DNA from: Acanthosepion lycidas
Lineage: Eukaryota > Mollusca > Cephalopoda > Sepiida > Sepiidae
Reading direction: 5' to 3'
Length of the DNA stretch: 64,000 nt
NCBI GenBank assembly: GCA_963932145.1
Contig: OZ010586.1
Span: 54,857,443-54,921,442 of the forward strand
Both the position numbers and the translations under genes were made by a program. The notes under the pieces are model-generated. The model had not been told where the DNA came from. It did no database searches and was given only the letters and a program-made list of their open reading frames with translations. Below are positions 43,028-56,367 of this stretch, piece after piece. Numbering within the stretch: position 1 is the stretch's first letter; each line of letters opens with the position of its first letter.

Positions 43028-43166
43028 ACTCTGTGAGGAGACACGGGAGGTGTAGCATAGGCGGGAGACACGCCTTTGTCGGCGTCGGGAGCGCGTCGAT
43101 CGGGGCCGGGCGGCGGCCGTCGGTTGCCGTGGAGGTCGGTTTCGTACGGCGGTAGCGGGGTTGCGA
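42838..43166 (+). rRNA. 28S rRNA fragment (dispersed, truncated copy)
   Basis: About 330 bp of very GC-rich sequence set in AT-rich DNA. It matches the universally conserved large-subunit rRNA segment 'cgggagtaactatgactctc', 'ttaaggtagccaaatgcctc', 'gtcatctaattagtgacgcg', 'gaaaccacagccaagggaac' and 'gaccctgttgagcttgactc', then a GC-rich expansion-type segment. It contains the R2 insertion site (ttaagg/tagcc, 42871/42872) and the R1 region (cccactgtcccta) downstream. Both ends are abrupt. It is not part of an rDNA unit. It may be a retrocopied rRNA piece, an R2-mediated transduction or an assembly chimera. Confidence 0.9.
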
Positions 43167-43264
43167 TTTTTAAAACATTTGGATTTGTGGATCACAATTT
43201 TATTCATAATAAACAATGACAAAATTAAAAAAAACAACTTGACTTTCTCTTACAAATCAATGAA

Positions 43265-43539
43265 GATATATAAATCTATTATTAAAATAGATATATAAAT
43301 CTATTATTAAAATAGATATATAAATCTATTATTAAAATAGATATATAAATCTATTATTAAAATAGATATATAAATCTATTATTAAAATAGATATATAAAT
43401 CTATTATTAAAATAGATATATAAATCTATTATTAAAATAGATATATAAATCTATTATTAAAATAGATATATAAATCTATTATTAAAATAGATATATAAAT
43501 CTATTATTAAAATAGATATATAAATCTATTATTAAAATA
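43265..43539 (+). repeat. 25-bp tandem repeat, eleven identical copies
   Basis: The unit gatatataaatctattatt plus aaaata repeats without change from 43265 to 43539. Each unit boundary forms short inverted repeats (aatagat...atctatt; ctatt...aatag). Confidence 0.97.
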
Positions 43540-44234
43540 CACTTATTTCCTGTAAAATACCATGATTATTTAAAAAGATAATTTCAACCTGTTTCCAACC
43601 TTTTATTTCTCTAATCTCAACTGAGAAAAACTTGATTGTATAAATATCAGATTGTATTGTCAGATTGACAACATTGGCAATGTAATCAATGAATTTGCCA
43701 AAAAAAATGAAGAGGTGAATTAATTAACAAATAAATAAGTTTTAAATATATTATTATTTGTTGATTTTATTATTTTCTCAGATTCCTCTTGTAATTATTA
43801 ACTGATTGAATTTTTCTTTCTGTTTACCTTTGACTTCAATACTTTTTTTATTCATTTGACTTTTTTTATTCATTTGACTCCAAAAAATTATGTTCACTTG
43901 CCAAGCAATGAACATTGAATAATCAATACATTCTGTACCGGAATGTTTCACTTTCAAATTGAAACTCTTTTGAAGCTTGATGAATTTAAACAAGTCACTA
44001 GTTATAAATAAGGTCAAACTTACAGTTATATATTTTTGGTAACTGAGAAGTTTCAGTAAGCAATCATTAAATATTTTATCTTTAAGAAATGACATTTCTT
44101 GAAGATAAAATGTAATTTACATTGGTATTTTCATTTTGTTGATATAGAAATGCAGTCAAACAGTCATTAAAGCCATGAAAGTTTTGAATGTGGATTCCAT
44201 CTAATTCAATGTTTCTGGTATTTCTTTTTTTGAA
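43540..44234. other. AT-rich region, nothing recognised
   Basis: A 21-bp direct duplication (ctttttttattcatttga twice, 43840-43880) is the only structure noted. Confidence 0.5.
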
Positions 44235-44780
44235 ATCAGAAGGTGCAATGGGATAATGAAAGATGCCTTCTAAAAGCTAAGCAAAGTGTTAAGAAACAGA
44301 AAAAGAAAGAAAGAAAATAGTACTAAACTGTTACCTAATATCAGTTCTCCTATATAGCAGTGAATGCTAGACATTCTCTTCAAAGACAAAGAAGAGACTT
44401 AAAGCAACATAAATATGGTTCTATCGAGGATGTTAAGAATACTATTGGCAGAACATGTGGGTGTAAACAACGATTTAGAGAAAGTGGAAACAAAATAGAT
44501 ACTTATATACTTAACATCAGAAAGAGATAGTTGAAATTTCTAGGGCACATAATGAGGAAAGAGTGCTTGAAAAGCTTGATACTCACAGGACAGATTGGCA
44601 TGTGGGACAGAAGAAAGCAACATATAACTTACCTAGTGAGCTTGAGTCAATGGATGGCAGAACAATGTTTAAGAGAGATAACAAGACAAAATTTATTAAG
44701 AACTACAAAAGACAAGAAATTGTGGAGAGCCATGACCGCCAATGTCCAGAAGTGATACATAGAAGGAGAAGCAGAAAAAG
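44235..44780 (+). mobile_element. LINE-B, C-terminal part, second copy
   Basis: LLTISVLLYSSEC-like, EVLRILLAEHVG and LKFLGHIMRKECLKSLILTG are followed by THYLVSLSQWMAEQCLREI and TKDKKLWRAMTANVQK. This is the terminal segment of the LINE-B ORF, ending near 44755 in 'WRAM-ANV'. Frame changes break the upstream part. Confidence 0.8.
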
Positions 44781-45724
44781 AATAAGAATGCATTTTTTTC
44801 AGTATGAGGAAAACAATTTCTTTTACCATTTCCTGTCTTGTAAGATCCAAGAAAAATTGTCAAACCTATTTCTGTTTTTACCACTAAATCTCTCAAATAA
44901 AACACCAATATGTCACCTCTTTGATTTTGTATTTTGGCAACATAATAGCAGTCACACTTTTATAATCCAGCAAACAGATGACATGATATATAAATTTTTG
45001 CTTATATATCCTGCAAATGTCACATATTGTCTATCTATATACATGTGAGTCTAAAGAGATATGAAGTAAATTTGGGGAACAGAATTTATTTTATACAATA
45101 CTCAAAATATCAACTTTCATTTTCAAATTTTATAGAGTTAAACTCAGACTTCAAATTTCACTGTTTAAACTAATCAACCCAAATCCATATTGGTATATGA
45201 CAAGATGAAGATTTTGGCAATGTACTATAAAAATAAATGCGTGCAAATGAACTATTACATTCCATATTTGTTTAAATGTTTCAATAATTACTTTTTCACT
45301 TTTTATGAAAGGTAAAATAAAAGGTAGACATAGAAATAGACACAGAAATAAATTTCTCTCTTTCTTTTTGTCTGTCTGAACCAAGAAACACAACAGTATA
45401 AATAGTGAAATAGGCATAAAGGCAATATGCCATGTTAGGAAGTGAGGATACAATTATTAGGAAAGGAAATGCAAAACATTTGGACAAATTAATGTAAAGA
45501 AAAGATTTTTTTTTCTCCTAGACCCAAAGGAAAAGCAAGAAATCATTGCAACTGATAATAAAAAATTCTCAAAACCTAGCAACAGCCATTGACAGAGAAC
45601 AATTTGGTCAAGTGATAAATATGACATAGCTTTCCTAGCAAATAGATTCAAATATTTACACCTTGTGCTTTCATCTGCCCTTCCCAGAAATCTCTCCTCA
45701 TATATTTACAATGATATAAATTAT
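44781..45724. other. AT-rich region, nothing recognised
   Basis: No supported feature. Confidence 0.5.
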
Positions 45725-46350
45725 CAAATTTCAATCAGAATATCTTAGTATTGGGTTGAAATAAAAGTTCATAGCATTTTTAAGTGAATTTTAAAGCAAT
45801 ATTTAAATATTTGAAAATCAATTTATTCAACCATATAGGTACTATTTTCTTCCACTTTCACCATCTTTCATACAGCTTCATGATTTCATCCCCACAAAAA
45901 TTGGCATCTTTCTGAGTGATAGACTGATCTAAATGTTTTTTTAGAAGCTTCACATTAAGAAAATTTTGTAAGAGTCAAAATAAGTGGTATTCCAAAGGTG
46001 CAAAGGTCATGTGCATATAGTGGGTGTAGTAAGACATCACAACCAAGTTGTAGTGATTTCTGTCAAGTCTGCAAAGAGATATGATGTATGATATTATTTT
46101 TCATTGATTGTTGCCTCAAATCAGTCCAGTTAGGAACAATACTTGTTTGAATTCAATACCTGATTCTGCATATATACAATGTCCTTTCAATCCCAACAGA
46201 TATACAATATCACTTTCTTTGGATGCAGACTGGCTTTTGGAAGTTGTAAATGGTCATTTATTTCATTTTCTTCAGGACCTGTTTTCCTCCACATTGTTTT
46301 AAACAATCCATTTATCATCACCTGTAATCATTCTTTTAAAAAAATGGGCG
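45725..46350 (-). pseudogene. Mariner-like transposase fossil (minus strand)
   Basis: From high to low coordinates the minus strand gives FLKRMITGDDKWIV (first catalytic Asp region, near 46330), SASKESDIVYLLGLKGHCIY, IPLILTLTKFS and a C-terminal FCGDEIMKLYERW. It ends near 'aacttttatttcaacccaa' (45733-45752), the likely TIR. Many stops make it inactive. It is a different copy from the one at 26.5 kb. Confidence 0.7.
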
Positions 46351-46604
46351 ATTTTTGTTGCATTCAAGCAGAGAATCATAGATGGAAATGCACTTAATTA
46401 AATTTATTTCTGTTAAATAGTAAAGCACCCAAACCCTGTAGTGATGCATATATTCAAGTGTTTTCAAATGCCTTACACTGTTAATATAAGATAAGTGGAG
46501 TATTACTTCATTTTCCCATGTCATGTTAACTTTATTATTTTTAATCAGCATTTTTATTTGGTTATCATCAATGACTACAGGCATGCTGGAATATTCTTGC
46601 TCTT

Positions 46605-46830
46605 CCAGAATGCAACGCAGTAAAGCCACTAAGACACAAGGGGTTACAAGGTGTGGAAGAATTAGAGATAGAAAGATTAATAATGAATGGAAAGTAAAAA
46701 GTGTAATCAGGAGGACAGTAGATAGTGATTGACATTGCATTTAAATTTTGGCAGATTAAAGTTGGCTGGAAAGCATGGAACCACCACTTAATTGCTGTTG
46801 TTCTCATGTCCATACTGACCTGGAGTTGTA
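46605..46830 (-). mobile_element. LINE-A 3' end
   Basis: The minus-strand end block shared with 49.7 and 60.5 kb: 'gcagtaaagccactaagaca', 'aaggggttacaaggtgtgg', 'gacattgcatttaaatttt', 'gctggaaagcatgga'. Confidence 0.8.
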
Positions 46831-46903
46831 TCACCTGTTGGGGTCCCAGCTATGGGCAAAATAGTGAAACCCCTCCAAACAAAAACAAAACACTATCAAA
46901 CTA

Positions 46904-47112
46904 TAAAAATACATTTTTATAGTAAAAATACCAGGAATATAAAAAATTCCTAACAATACCTATTTATAATAAAATGACCAACAATACCTATTTATATTAA
47001 AATCACAAGTAATACATTTTATATTAAGACATACCAACCATATATCTTGTAGTAGACTTATCAACAATACATTTTATAGTAGAATTACCAGCAATACATT
47101 TGTGTTAAGAAT
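46904..47112 (+). repeat. About 33-bp degenerate tandem repeat, roughly six copies
   Basis: The theme 'accaacaatacctatttat' plus 'attaaaat' recurs with strong drift. Confidence 0.7.
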
Positions 47113-49734
47113 ATTTAGATTATGACATAAAATAACCAACAAAGATTAATATGCCTCTAAAGAAAATCAACCAAGCAAAGCAAAAATCATTTGAATGCCA
47201 TTGATAATTCAACCGCCTTAACTAAAAACAAAGGTAGTTTTTGATAACTTTGTCAGAAAATACTGATGGTTTGTCATCAAGAGCAGCATGGGATCCATAA
47301 CAAAAGATAATTAAACTTTCCAGCCTTTATTCCACATGTAAAAAGAACAATACTGAAAAGTACTTTGCTCCTCTTCTACTAATATGACCATCAATACCTC
47401 ATCACTTATATAAACTGCTCCTTTTGTTGGTGTAACAAAAAGAAAAATTGCCAACCTATTTATCAATAATAATAACAAAGCTCAAAATAGATTAGAAAAG
47501 TAATTGTATCAGATTAGAACTGAAGTAAAAAAATTTTCTGAAGTATTCTTTAATATCTACAAAAATTTAAATAAAATGTCTGCACACAAATGAATTAATA
47601 GAAGGTGCATCAGATTAATTCAATCCTGCATGATTTACCTTCCTGAAGGCATTTTATCATTTTTATTCTCAAACTGAATTCAAATTTATTTTGAAAAATG
47701 TCTATACTTGGATAAGAAATGAAAGAAATTGAAGCATAAATTTTGTTTTAAGTTAATTCCTAAATACATTTTAGAACAATTTTCTAAATAATTTCTTCTT
47801 TTTTCAGCATTATTTCTATGTTGTCTTTATACTGTTATACATTCTTTTCAATTCACGTCAATTTAGTAATCTGCAGTAAGAGTTGTATTCTCGAGGAAAA
47901 TTATAAGAATTGCAACTACAATAGACTTAATCATTTCTTTTATTAATAATTTTAAATCACTTTGATTTAGTTTCATTTTACTCTCTCTAATAATGCTAAT
48001 TTCTATTCACTGACTTTTATATTGTTATTTATGGTTAGTAACAATAAAAATTGAATTGATTTGCTCAATTTTAAGAAGTCTATAATGGAAAAGCACAATA
48101 AAGCAATTTTCATTATTAATGGTTTCAAATTTGAGTGATTATTTCTGATATTTTTGCATCTAAAAACCATTTTTAATTTTCATAATAATTTAAAGTGATT
48201 TAAGTTTCTTTCGGAAATTTGAAAAAGAAAAAGATTATGAGTAAAAATTTGCATTCTAGTCATCAATTAAATAATAAATCTTTGGGTTAAGAAAAATTGA
48301 AAGGTTTAAAACCAAAGCATAACAATAAAACGATCTAAAGAAAAAAAAGTTGTAAAAATCTAACATCATGGGGTGAAATGGATCAGATTTGAAGATCTTT
48401 TAATAAGAACAAGTTTCATACAAATTCATACAAATGGTAACTTTATGAATTATGTTATTTTTATGCTTAACTGATAACAGAAATATATCAATTTTCTAGT
48501 GATATCCTCAACATGAATAGATTAATGTATTTAAACATGTTACCAATATAATTTTTATCATTCTTCATTTGCTGCAAATTTAAAGGAACACACAATTAGT
48601 ATAATTATTTCATTTCCTTAACTTCAAATATAAAACTGAAGCTTTCTGTATTAAAATAAAAATTATTGTTAACAGTTAGTAACAGTACATCAGCTCATGG
48701 CAATCATATAAAATTATTTATATGATTTCTATCATGAATTTTGTAAATATTGAAAAGAAAATGGTCAAAAGTATTCAAATAAATGAATGTTTTAAATATG
48801 TATTTCTTCCTAACTATATAAATTTTTTCCATGCAAAACTCAGAAGTTCTTATAAAGTATTACATTGTTTTTTTTTTCAAAAGAAATTTAAAAGATTTAG
48901 GATTTTAATGTGCGTAAAATATGTCCCAATATGCATCAGGTAAGAGAAGCCATTTTGTTTTGAAACTAAAAACTATGAAAATGTGATAGAATTTGCTTGA
49001 TTGAACAAATCTTCACATATTTGCAGAAGCTATTTGAATTTATTATTTTAAATCATCAATTGCATTGATTTGTGACAAAGAATAGATAGAAATTTTGAAA
49101 ATATTTCTTCATCATTACTGAAATTTTCTTATTTTATTTCTTTTGATATAAAAGAAAATTTGAAGGAAATTGATATATTTCCATCTCTTTGCAAAGTGGT
49201 ACACTATTTAAAACATCTAAAAATATATATATTGCATCATTTGATGACATATAAAACCCAACTCATATTTTTACATCTAATATTAAATTATTATAGAGTT
49301 CAGCTAGGTACAAGTACTGGGATCTCATGGCATCTTGGTAAATATCCTACCATATATGTTAAGTTCAAATATAAGATTTGAAAGATATTTTTTGAGTCAT
49401 TATTTAATTAAAAGAAAATGACTATGTTGGTATGTACTAAAATTAGTTAAGTACAGTGCAAGAAGAAATGGGAAAGATTTTACTGTGTCTATTTTGAAAT
49501 AGAAATGTATTTAATGCCTAGAAAATCAACACTGGAAATCACGATTTTTACTTGAATTTGAACAGTGACCATTCACATCATTCACAAATATGTCATCCAC
49601 AAAGCTAATCCCAAAACAATGATTATTCCATGAGGTTTTACTGAAAACTTCCTTGGTCTGAACAGGAAGCTTTTCTAAAAAAAATCAAAAAAGTCTGATG
49701 TTTGGTCATTTAAAATTTTTTTTTAATTGGTATC
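47113..49734. other. 2.6 kb of AT-rich DNA with no recognised feature
   Basis: Short open frames (48722-48943, 49160-49381) are AT-driven. No splice-bounded exon, RNA or named repeat was found. Confidence 0.5.
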
Positions 49735-50420
49735 ACCCCAAGCAAAGCAGTAAAGCCACTATGACACAAGGGGTTACAGGGTGTGGCAGAATTAGAAATT
49801 AAACTTTACTAAGGAGAAAGAACAAAAGAAGAGTACTCAAGAGAACAGTAGAAAGTGTTTGACATTGCATTTAAATTTTTGAAGATTAAAGTTAGTTGGA
49901 AAGCATGGAGCTGGAAGGGAATTCCACAAGCAAGATGTGTGAGAAAAGAAACTGTTAGCTTAGAGCTTACAGTTACCTCTATCCAACTCAACTGTATATT
50001 GGTGAGACCTTGTCATCAATCTAGTACTGCACAAATTCATAAAGTATAGATACCATAGTGAAGAGCTCATCCGAACAATTACCATGAAAGCATTTATAGA
50101 AAAGGCACAGGGTAGCAACCTTATGGAAGTGGGAAAGTGACTGAAGTTGAGATGCCAGATCAGGGCCATGAGGGGGCTATACAACAAAATAGCAGGGTCA
50201 TTAGACCACATATGGCAGCAATATTCTAAGCATGGATGAATGCTAGATCTGTAGATATGTAAGATTCTGGAGAGAAAAATTGTTTTTCATGACACAGTGA
50301 ACCAACTTTCTTAGCAGCTGACCTAGCAATAGATACAATATAGTCTTTCTACTTTATGTCAGCTGAGAATATCAACCCAAGAAGGTGAAATAAGTCACTT
50401 TTCTGGAGGTTAGTATCAGT
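49735..50420 (-). mobile_element. LINE-A 3' part
   Basis: The minus-strand copy begins (3' end) at the 'aattggtatcaccccaagca' block and covers the C-terminal coding region, with remnants of WNSLPxxCF-type and YKSSIHPCLEYCCHMWS-type text up to about 50420. Degenerate. Confidence 0.8.
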
Positions 50421-51400
<980 letters not shown>

Positions 51401-51404
51401 GTGT

Positions 51405-51700
51405 GGGAGCTGGAATGGGTAGGGTTAGAATACTTGCTTTCCAATGATGAGATCCAAGTTCAAATCACACCATGGTCGATTTGTCAAGCAGCCTCGGGAG
51501 GCGATCCCAGCATGCAGCACCTTTGGGAAGTGCCTGAAAACCATGAACACAGATTGACCCATGCACTGGGAGTGAAATTTCATGGTTGTGTTAGCATGAA
51601 GTGACAAGTCATTGTTACCAAGGACTTGAGTGTACTGATGTTGTTCAAACTTCTGATCATGCCAGGATTATGTGCTTTCCTCAAGAAACTGCAACTATGA
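51405..51700 (+). repeat. Probable tRNA-derived SINE, family SINE-d
   Basis: 'gggagctggaatgggtaggg' (A-box region) and 'gatccaagttcaaatcacac' (B-box region) are spaced as in a tRNA-like head. A body rich in 'gcctcgggaggcgatcccag' follows. Only one copy is in this window. Confidence 0.5.
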
Positions 51701-51734
51701 TCTACACAGTTTTGTTTTGTTTTTTTTTAAACAT

Positions 51735-52203
51735 TTTACTCCAGGTAAGGCAATAAAGTCACTAAGATTCAAGGCCTTACTGCATATGAGAGAATATGGA
51801 AAAAGATACTATTTAAGCAAGAGAACAAGAAAAGAATAAGAATTAAGAAGATAAAAGATAACAATTAACACTGGATTTATGAAAATCAAAGTTGACTGGG
51901 AAGCAAGAAGCCAGAAGAGACCTAGCTGCCAATCTAGTACTGTGCTTAAATTCATAAAGTCTAGGTGCAAAAGAGGAAAGTTCGTCCCAACAATTACCAT
52001 GAAAGTATTTAGAGAAAAGTCACAGGGAAGCTACATTATGTCAGTGGGAATGTTACTAAAACCAAGTCACCAGGTTAGGACCAATAATATTGTTGATTCT
52101 TCTTTGGATTTTATCTAGAATCTCTAAATATATAGCAGAAGCACCAGACTATATGTGGCAGCAATATTTGAAACATGGATGAATGGTAGACTTAAAATAT
52201 ATA
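51735..52203 (-). mobile_element. LINE-A 3' part
   Basis: Shares the 'gtaaggcaataaagtcacta', 'tctagtactgtgcttaaatt' and 'ttctttggattttatctaga' blocks with the other minus-strand copies. Cut at about 52203 by a Tc1-like end. Confidence 0.8.
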
Positions 52204-52555
52204 AGATACAGTGCAGTGTAAAAGTAAGTGAACTCCTAAGATAATATTTTGATAAATTGTCTCTTTTTTCCAGATGATCAACAAACCTTAATTAAATTAT
52301 AAATTCATTAGGAAAAACCTTTACTAAATCAATTACAACCACTTTCAAAAATTTTTATCAAGCTTTAAAAAAAAAAAAAAAAAATTAAAAATCAAGATGT
52401 GCAAAATTAAGGGAAATATTTGGTGACCACTTCTTCTGAGGTTACAATATTACCAGTCTTCTATAATTTTTAAGATGTTTTAGCAGTGTAAATTTTTGAC
52501 CATTCTTCTTGGCAAAACTCCCACAATTGCTTAATTTTACCTGAGTTTCTACCAG
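52204..52555 (+). mobile_element. Possible Tc1-like terminal fragment
   Basis: Begins 'tacagtgcagtgtaaaagta', which has the look of a Tc1 TIR next to TA, and continues without coding sequence to the next LINE fragment. No partner end was found. Confidence 0.35.
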
Positions 52556-52559
52556 CCTG

Positions 52560-53293
52560 TGCCTCTGGATGAGTTTCGCCCTCCCTACATCATCATTGGT
52601 GCAATTGAGCTGAAGGCAGTCCATTGGTTTACATACCTTGGATGTGCCATCACATCAGATGCCAGGATTGACAAGGAGGTCAACAACAGACTGGCAAGGG
52701 TGAGCATCACATTTGACAGACTGTGTGTGGTACAACAGACACCTGAAGAAGGACACTAAGATCAGAGTGTATAGAGCTATCGTCCTCACCACTCTCCTAT
52801 ATGGTTCAGAGTCATGGGTCACTTACTGACACCACGTGTAACTCCTTGAATGGTTCTCTGCATGATCCTTAACATATACTGGAGTGACTTCATCTACAAT
52901 ATTGAAGTTCCTGAAAAGGTGAAGATCACCAGCATTGAGGCCATGCTGCTGAAGTCCCATCTGTGCTGATTCTTCAGGATGGAGAATCATCACTTGCCTA
53001 AAATTTTATTGTATGGCAAGCTCTCTACGGGCTATTGTAGAAGAGGGGCACTAAAGAAGCAATTGCCTAAAAAAATCCTTTCTTGCCTGGCACAAGCTGA
53101 GAAGCATCTCACCACCAACAATGCTGTCTCCTTTGAAAATTCTTGTAGGGCCACTCTCAGGGTCAAGAGGCAAAGGAAGAAGTACTGCAATGCTATGTCA
53201 TCAAGCCCAGGTCAGACCATTACCTGCCACTACTGTGATCGAGTATACCTGTCCCACAATTGGCTTACCAGTCACAAACATGCCTGCAAGTGA
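52560..53293 (+). mobile_element. LINE fragment with C-terminal C2H2 finger
   Basis: Pieces in order: WFTYLGCAITSDARIDKEVN with NRLARVSITFDRL, IYRAIVLTTLLYGSESWVTY-like text, [45 protein letters not shown], and a terminal [22 protein letters not shown], a complete C2H2 finger (CX2C...HX4HXC type) at about 53220-53290. This is the post-RT end of a non-LTR element (RTE-like or related; clade uncertain). Some interior sequence is missing and the frame changes several times. Confidence 0.75.
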
Positions 53294-53341
53294 TGTGTAC
53301 AGATGCCCTCATGATCTTTGTTTTGTGAAACCAAGCCATGA

Positions 53342-53343
53342 TG

Positions 53344-53374
<31 letters not shown>

Positions 53375-53391
53375 CATACATACATACATAC

Positions 53392-53466
<75 letters not shown>
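53342..53466. repeat. (TA)n(CATA)n microsatellite
   Basis: A long TA tract with a CATA interruption. Frames across it are artefacts. Confidence 0.95.
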
Positions 53467-53467
<1 letters not shown>

Positions 53468-53744
53468 TATAATTCAAACTATTTCCCTGCTTTCTGATGA
53501 GCATTTAAATATAAATTCTTGAATTATTTGAGATCATTCAGCTTCTATAAGCCATTAAAAAAGAGTTATCACTTGATCAGTTTTTAGAGAGAGAGAGAAA
53601 TAAAGCTAGTGTTTCATCAAAATTGATTCTTTATTATTACTAATTTTATTAATACATTTTAGAAATTATAGTTAATTTAATTTAATTCTTGTCAGTGGAG
53701 AGAAATTTTTAACAAACAAGAAAGTTCAAAGCAAGTAATGTTGC

Positions 53745-54710
53745 CCTGATGTCATCAGTTCCCAATTAGGTATTTAGGCACAGATGACACACAACTATTT
53801 ACTCCTGCATTAGTAGTAAGTCTGACAGGTTCAACAAAATAAAACTGGCAACTCTGCTCTCTCTATAAAAGGACCTCTAATCAGTAGTTAACTGGGGAAA
53901 GGAATGGTTTGTAAATTTTAATGCCTCCAAAATAAAACTACTTTCATTTAATCACCACAGAGAACCTTTCTGCCTGCCATCAGCATGGCTGATGATAACC
54001 ACCAGAAGAGCATATTATCTTTTCATCTTGTTGGGTGCATGTTTTACAGTGACATGAAACTGAAAAATTATATTGAACATTTGCTAGATTTACTGCTAAG
54101 TTGGTTCACCATTGTGTCATGCTAGACAATTTTTATCATCAGTAGCCATCTTGTACATTTATAAATCTACCTTTTGTCCATGCATTGAATATTGCTACCA
54201 TATCTGGTCTGGTGCACTTACTATTTATCTTGAAATTTTAAACAAAATTTAAAGAACGGTCTGTAATGTAATTGATCCTAACCTGGCATCTCAACTTCAG
54301 TCACTTTCTCACCAATGTAGCTTCCCTCTGCCTTTTCTACAAATATTTCCTTCGCAATCGTTCTAATGAGTTTTCATCTTTGGTGCCTTGACTGCATGAA
54401 TTTAAGTGCAAGATTGGCAATTAGGTCTCATCACTTTACTGTTGAAATAGTTAGATTCAACCATATATTCTATTTTAATAGTTTCTTTTCTCACACTATG
54501 GAACACCCTTTTGATTTCCCTGCCATTTACACACTTCAAAAAATTAAAAGTAACTTCAATTGCCATCTTCTATTTTCTTATATCCTGTTCCTTTATTGTC
54601 CTTTCTCCTCACTTCTCTTCATTAAAGGCTTCTTATTTTCTTTTATTCTGTATAATCCCTTGCATCTTAGTAGCATTATTTCCTTGCTTTGGGTAAAATG
54701 ATTAAAAAAC
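53745..54710 (+). mobile_element. LINE-A, 5'-truncated copy (plus strand)
   Basis: ISSQLGI, VVNWGKEWFVNFNASKIKLL with SFNHHREPF, LYIYKSTFCPCIEYCYHIWSG and ASQLQSLSHQ are followed by the 3' UTR 'ccttgcatcttagtagcatt' and 'ccttgctttgggtaaaatga'. Several frame changes. Comparable to the 7.7 kb copy. Confidence 0.8.
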
Positions 54711-55571
54711 TGTCAAAATAATCAAGTTTTCATGAAGAGGTATACATAGGAAAAATTATAACTTAATAATTATATTTTAAGACTATTTTTAATTAAATAG
54801 CTTTCATACCTGTGAACAAGTCTTTCAACTTCTTATCCCTAGCATGTCTTCAAATGAAATAATTGATCTTCATAAATTGTGGAAGAAGAGAAGAACAAGG
54901 CTTAGAGACAAGAAAAAAAAATTGGGAGATTAATTTCAGAGGTGATTTGTAGTTTTTTCTGAGTTTGAAAAAACACTTTCTTTCTCTAAGATAGATCACC
55001 GTTAATATTTCTTCTTAATAAAGAGTTTATCTAAGAGAAGAAATAATTCATGAAAACTGAAATAACTTTTCATTTTTAACTTGAAGACAAAATTACAAGC
55101 AATATTTATTTCTTTTCCTACATAACCATCTAGTATAGAATGTTTTCCATTTAGGATAGGAACCTAAATCTTGACGTCTTCCGCAATATATTTTAATCAT
55201 TGAGCAAAAAAGAGAGCAGAATTGTAGCTGGAAGAAAAACCTGTGTCATTTTGTCAGTCAGTAGCAGGAAGGGAGAGTAATTCAGGAAACAAGTCTGTTG
55301 AATGAGATGATCACAAATTAAGCCTGAATGCTGCTGGCTGCTAACTCTTAACTAACCTCGGATTATTAAACCTCAGTCAGCCAAAGTCATTTGGAGAAGA
55401 AATTCAGCCTCTAGACATTATCCACCTAATCCACTCACAACTTGGTAAATAAGATGAACACCTCAAGCAATTGATTGAGCAAACGAACTTCCTCTCAAGC
55501 TTTTCAAATCAACAACTGACCATTTGTAAGTAAATTACAGACCCACCCACACACACACAAACATATATATT
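54711..55571. other. AT-rich spacer
   Basis: No supported feature. The stretch 55160-55460 is less AT-rich but shows no known domain. Confidence 0.45.
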
Positions 55572-56240
55572 CTTACATTATGTCAGATTTTATTATGCAA
55601 GTCAATGATTACATAATTGATATTAACGAATCAATTTTAGTAAAGATTTTCCGTATATATTTACATGACAAATATACCAAATGAATTTCAACTTATATCT
55701 GAAGTTATTTGGTTGTGTCAGATTTTATTAAGTGACTATAGAGTTGTTCATGATATTAGAAATAAATATATCTAATAGTATAGATATTGTTATTTATTTT
55801 TTAATTTTGGATGCATAAAGACTGCCATGAATCATATGAAGGATATAGTTTCAAATGAGAAACAAGATGCGGTAATGTTAGTGAGTCATCGGAAAACAAT
55901 GTTGTAAATTTCAAAATTGTTAAAGAGAAATCATAAAACAAAAAATATGAAGATCTCATAACATTCATTTTTAATGATTAATGTAGAACTACATTGGATG
56001 GACCAGATAGCTGAGCTAAAGTTTGAGTCCTTCATGTAAAGAGCCAACCAACATGAGTTAGAAGGCAATGGTGTGTTTTGGGCTTGTAATATAGCTCACT
56101 TCAAATATGAATCCAAAAGAAAACTTGTTTCATCCTTAAAAGAGATGCATGCATAAATGGAAGACAATAATCAAGCAAGGATATTATGGAAGCAATGAAA
56201 CAATGCTAACATTGAAAATGTAGAAAGATTACAAAATATC
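55572..56240 (+). mobile_element. Decayed Tc1/mariner-type transposon (Tc1-like 1), second copy
   Basis: Starts with 'attttattatgcaagtcaat', like the 3.8-kb copy, and keeps a matching N-terminal NEKQDAVMLVSHRKTM-like piece and TTLDGPDS near 55990. It is shorter and more decayed than the first copy. Confidence 0.6.
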
Positions 56241-56367
56241 ATTATGTAGTGAAAAGACTGATAAAGTTTCTAAAATGTCAAGGACTATGTCAAATAATAT
56301 ATATAATAGTAAATATTATATATATAATTTAGTCAAAAGACTTGCTAATATATATATATATATATAT

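Noticed and set aside
42838-43166. R2 element insertion
   Set aside because: The R2 target sequence is uninterrupted and no R2 ORF or 3' UTR is present nearby.
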